Assembly: GCA_002245855.1 (NCBI GenBank)
Contig: NOUX01000001.1
Coordinates: 186,001-250,000, forward strand
DNA: 64,000 nucleotides
Reading direction: 5' to 3'
From: Sphingobacterium cellulitidis
GTDB lineage: Bacteria; Bacteroidota; Bacteroidia; Sphingobacteriales; Sphingobacteriaceae
The notes below the pieces were generated by a model. It did no database searches. It was not told where the DNA came from and saw nothing but the letters and a program-made list of their open reading frames with translations. Within the stretch, counting starts at the first letter, position 1. Each line of letters opens with the position of its first letter. Of the stretch, positions 63,613-64,000 are shown one piece after another. A program made the translations under genes and the position numbers.

Positions 63613-63621
63613 AGCAACCTC

Positions 63622-63915
63622 ATGTTAAAACTGGACTTATATTGTTGTCATGAGTGTTTAAACACAACCTATGCCAGCGGTTTAACTAAAGTTTGCTGTA
63701 AGGCTTTGTCATTAATTGATAGCCTCGCGTTTCAGTCACTCATACCTGAGGCGCTCGATTCCTATGCCAAAGGTAAGATTAAGGTTTTAGAAATGCAAAA
63801 GAGGTTCAGAAAACTTCTTAGTGTGGTTGAGTCAGCTATTCTCGCACGGCATAACGAAATTGCCATTCCAAGAAACGGATTGAAGCTGTTTAAGCAAATT
63901 GTGGCCTTATCATAA
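63622..63915 (+). CDS. Small hypothetical protein
   Basis: 97 residues from ATG 63622, ten bases beyond and divergent from the YozE-like gene; a TTG at 63607 would overlap it and is less likely. Four Cys near the N-terminus (CCHEC ... CC) and a basic helical C-terminal half (GKIKVLEMQKRFRKLL). No family recognised; a zinc site is possible but unproven. Confidence 0.45.
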   Translation: MLKLDLYCCHECLNTTYASGLTKVCCKALSLIDSLAFQSLIPEALDSYAKGKIKVLEMQKRFRKLLSVVESAILARHNEIAIPRNGLKLFKQIVALS

Positions 63916-63937
63916 ATTAAGCTACAAAGACAACAGC

Positions 63938-64000
63938 ATGTTAAATACTTATTTGTTAACTGCCAAATTTTCATCAATATATATCGCCATTTGCCTTGGC
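63938..64000 (+). CDS. Possible start of a gene, cut by the window edge
   Basis: ATG at 63938 opens a frame of 21 codons (MLNTYLLTAKFSSIYIAIC) without a stop. It reads like a hydrophobic N-terminus, but too little is visible to be sure. Confidence 0.2.
   Translation, partial: MLNTYLLTAKFSSIYIAICLG

Overview
The window looks like a chromosomal segment of an AT-rich Bacteroidota, most likely Sphingobacteriaceae (Sphingobacterium-like). Evidence: recurrent TTTG/TTG - about 19 bp - TAnnTTTG promoters, few Shine-Dalgarno sites outside ribosomal protein genes, many lipoproteins, a split transketolase, a DUF4292 lipoprotein, and an alpha-L-fucosidase locus. No database could be searched, so family names rest on motifs and recall. 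|| Layout. 1-1.2 kb: the start of a serine hydrolase (cut by the window edge), then tRNA-tail relics in two tandem copies and an intact tRNA-Pro. 1.6-20.4 kb: housekeeping genes (rplS, pyrG, yidC, acyl-CoA dehydrogenase, purB, Nfu scaffold, both transketolase halves) running into an ECF sigma factor, a repeat-bearing putative anti-sigma factor and a small exported protein; then a class III aminotransferase, a GDSL hydrolase, an rRNA methyltransferase and a TlpA-like oxidoreductase. 20.4-25.4 kb: thrA-thrB-thrC on the minus strand, preceded by an Ile/Thr-rich leader peptide and a mutually exclusive antiterminator/terminator. 25.7-32.8 kb: cell-wall genes (NlpC/P60, MltD-like transglycosylase, EnvC-like factor), TatA, and a TPR protein with a DUF4292 lipoprotein. 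33.2-35.9 kb: rplM-rpsI-rpsB-tsf. 36.3-43.0 kb: a transporter, an SDR, an AraC-Ada/AlkB alkylation repair pair, an ABC-F ATPase and others. 43.0-49.5 kb: L-fucose utilisation (GH29 fucosidase, L-fuconate dehydratase, sodium symporter, SDR, lipoprotein mutarotase, AraC regulator) with repeated operator-like sites. 49.5-56.2 kb: a second serine hydrolase, DgkA, a small secreted-protein family with a decayed third copy, lipoproteins and a ureohydrolase. 56.2-64 kb: an accessory region with gene relics, a large N6-adenine methyltransferase translationally coupled to a small D...ExK protein, a frameshifted RES-domain gene, and a YozE-like-domain protein. || Two features cut across the window. First, a family of heptanucleotide arrays (TGAGATn / TGAGTAT / TTAGTAT and complements) lies in at least eight intergenic sites, always in the 3' zone of genes and usually just past a Rho-independent terminator; several are organised into higher-order repeats with periods of about 44, 64 and 101 bp. 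Second, regulation is legible in places: the thr attenuator is complete, and the fucose locus has paired sites 21 bp apart. The most system-like candidate of unknown function is the methyltransferase/D-ExK pair at 56.9-61.0 kb beside the RES gene.
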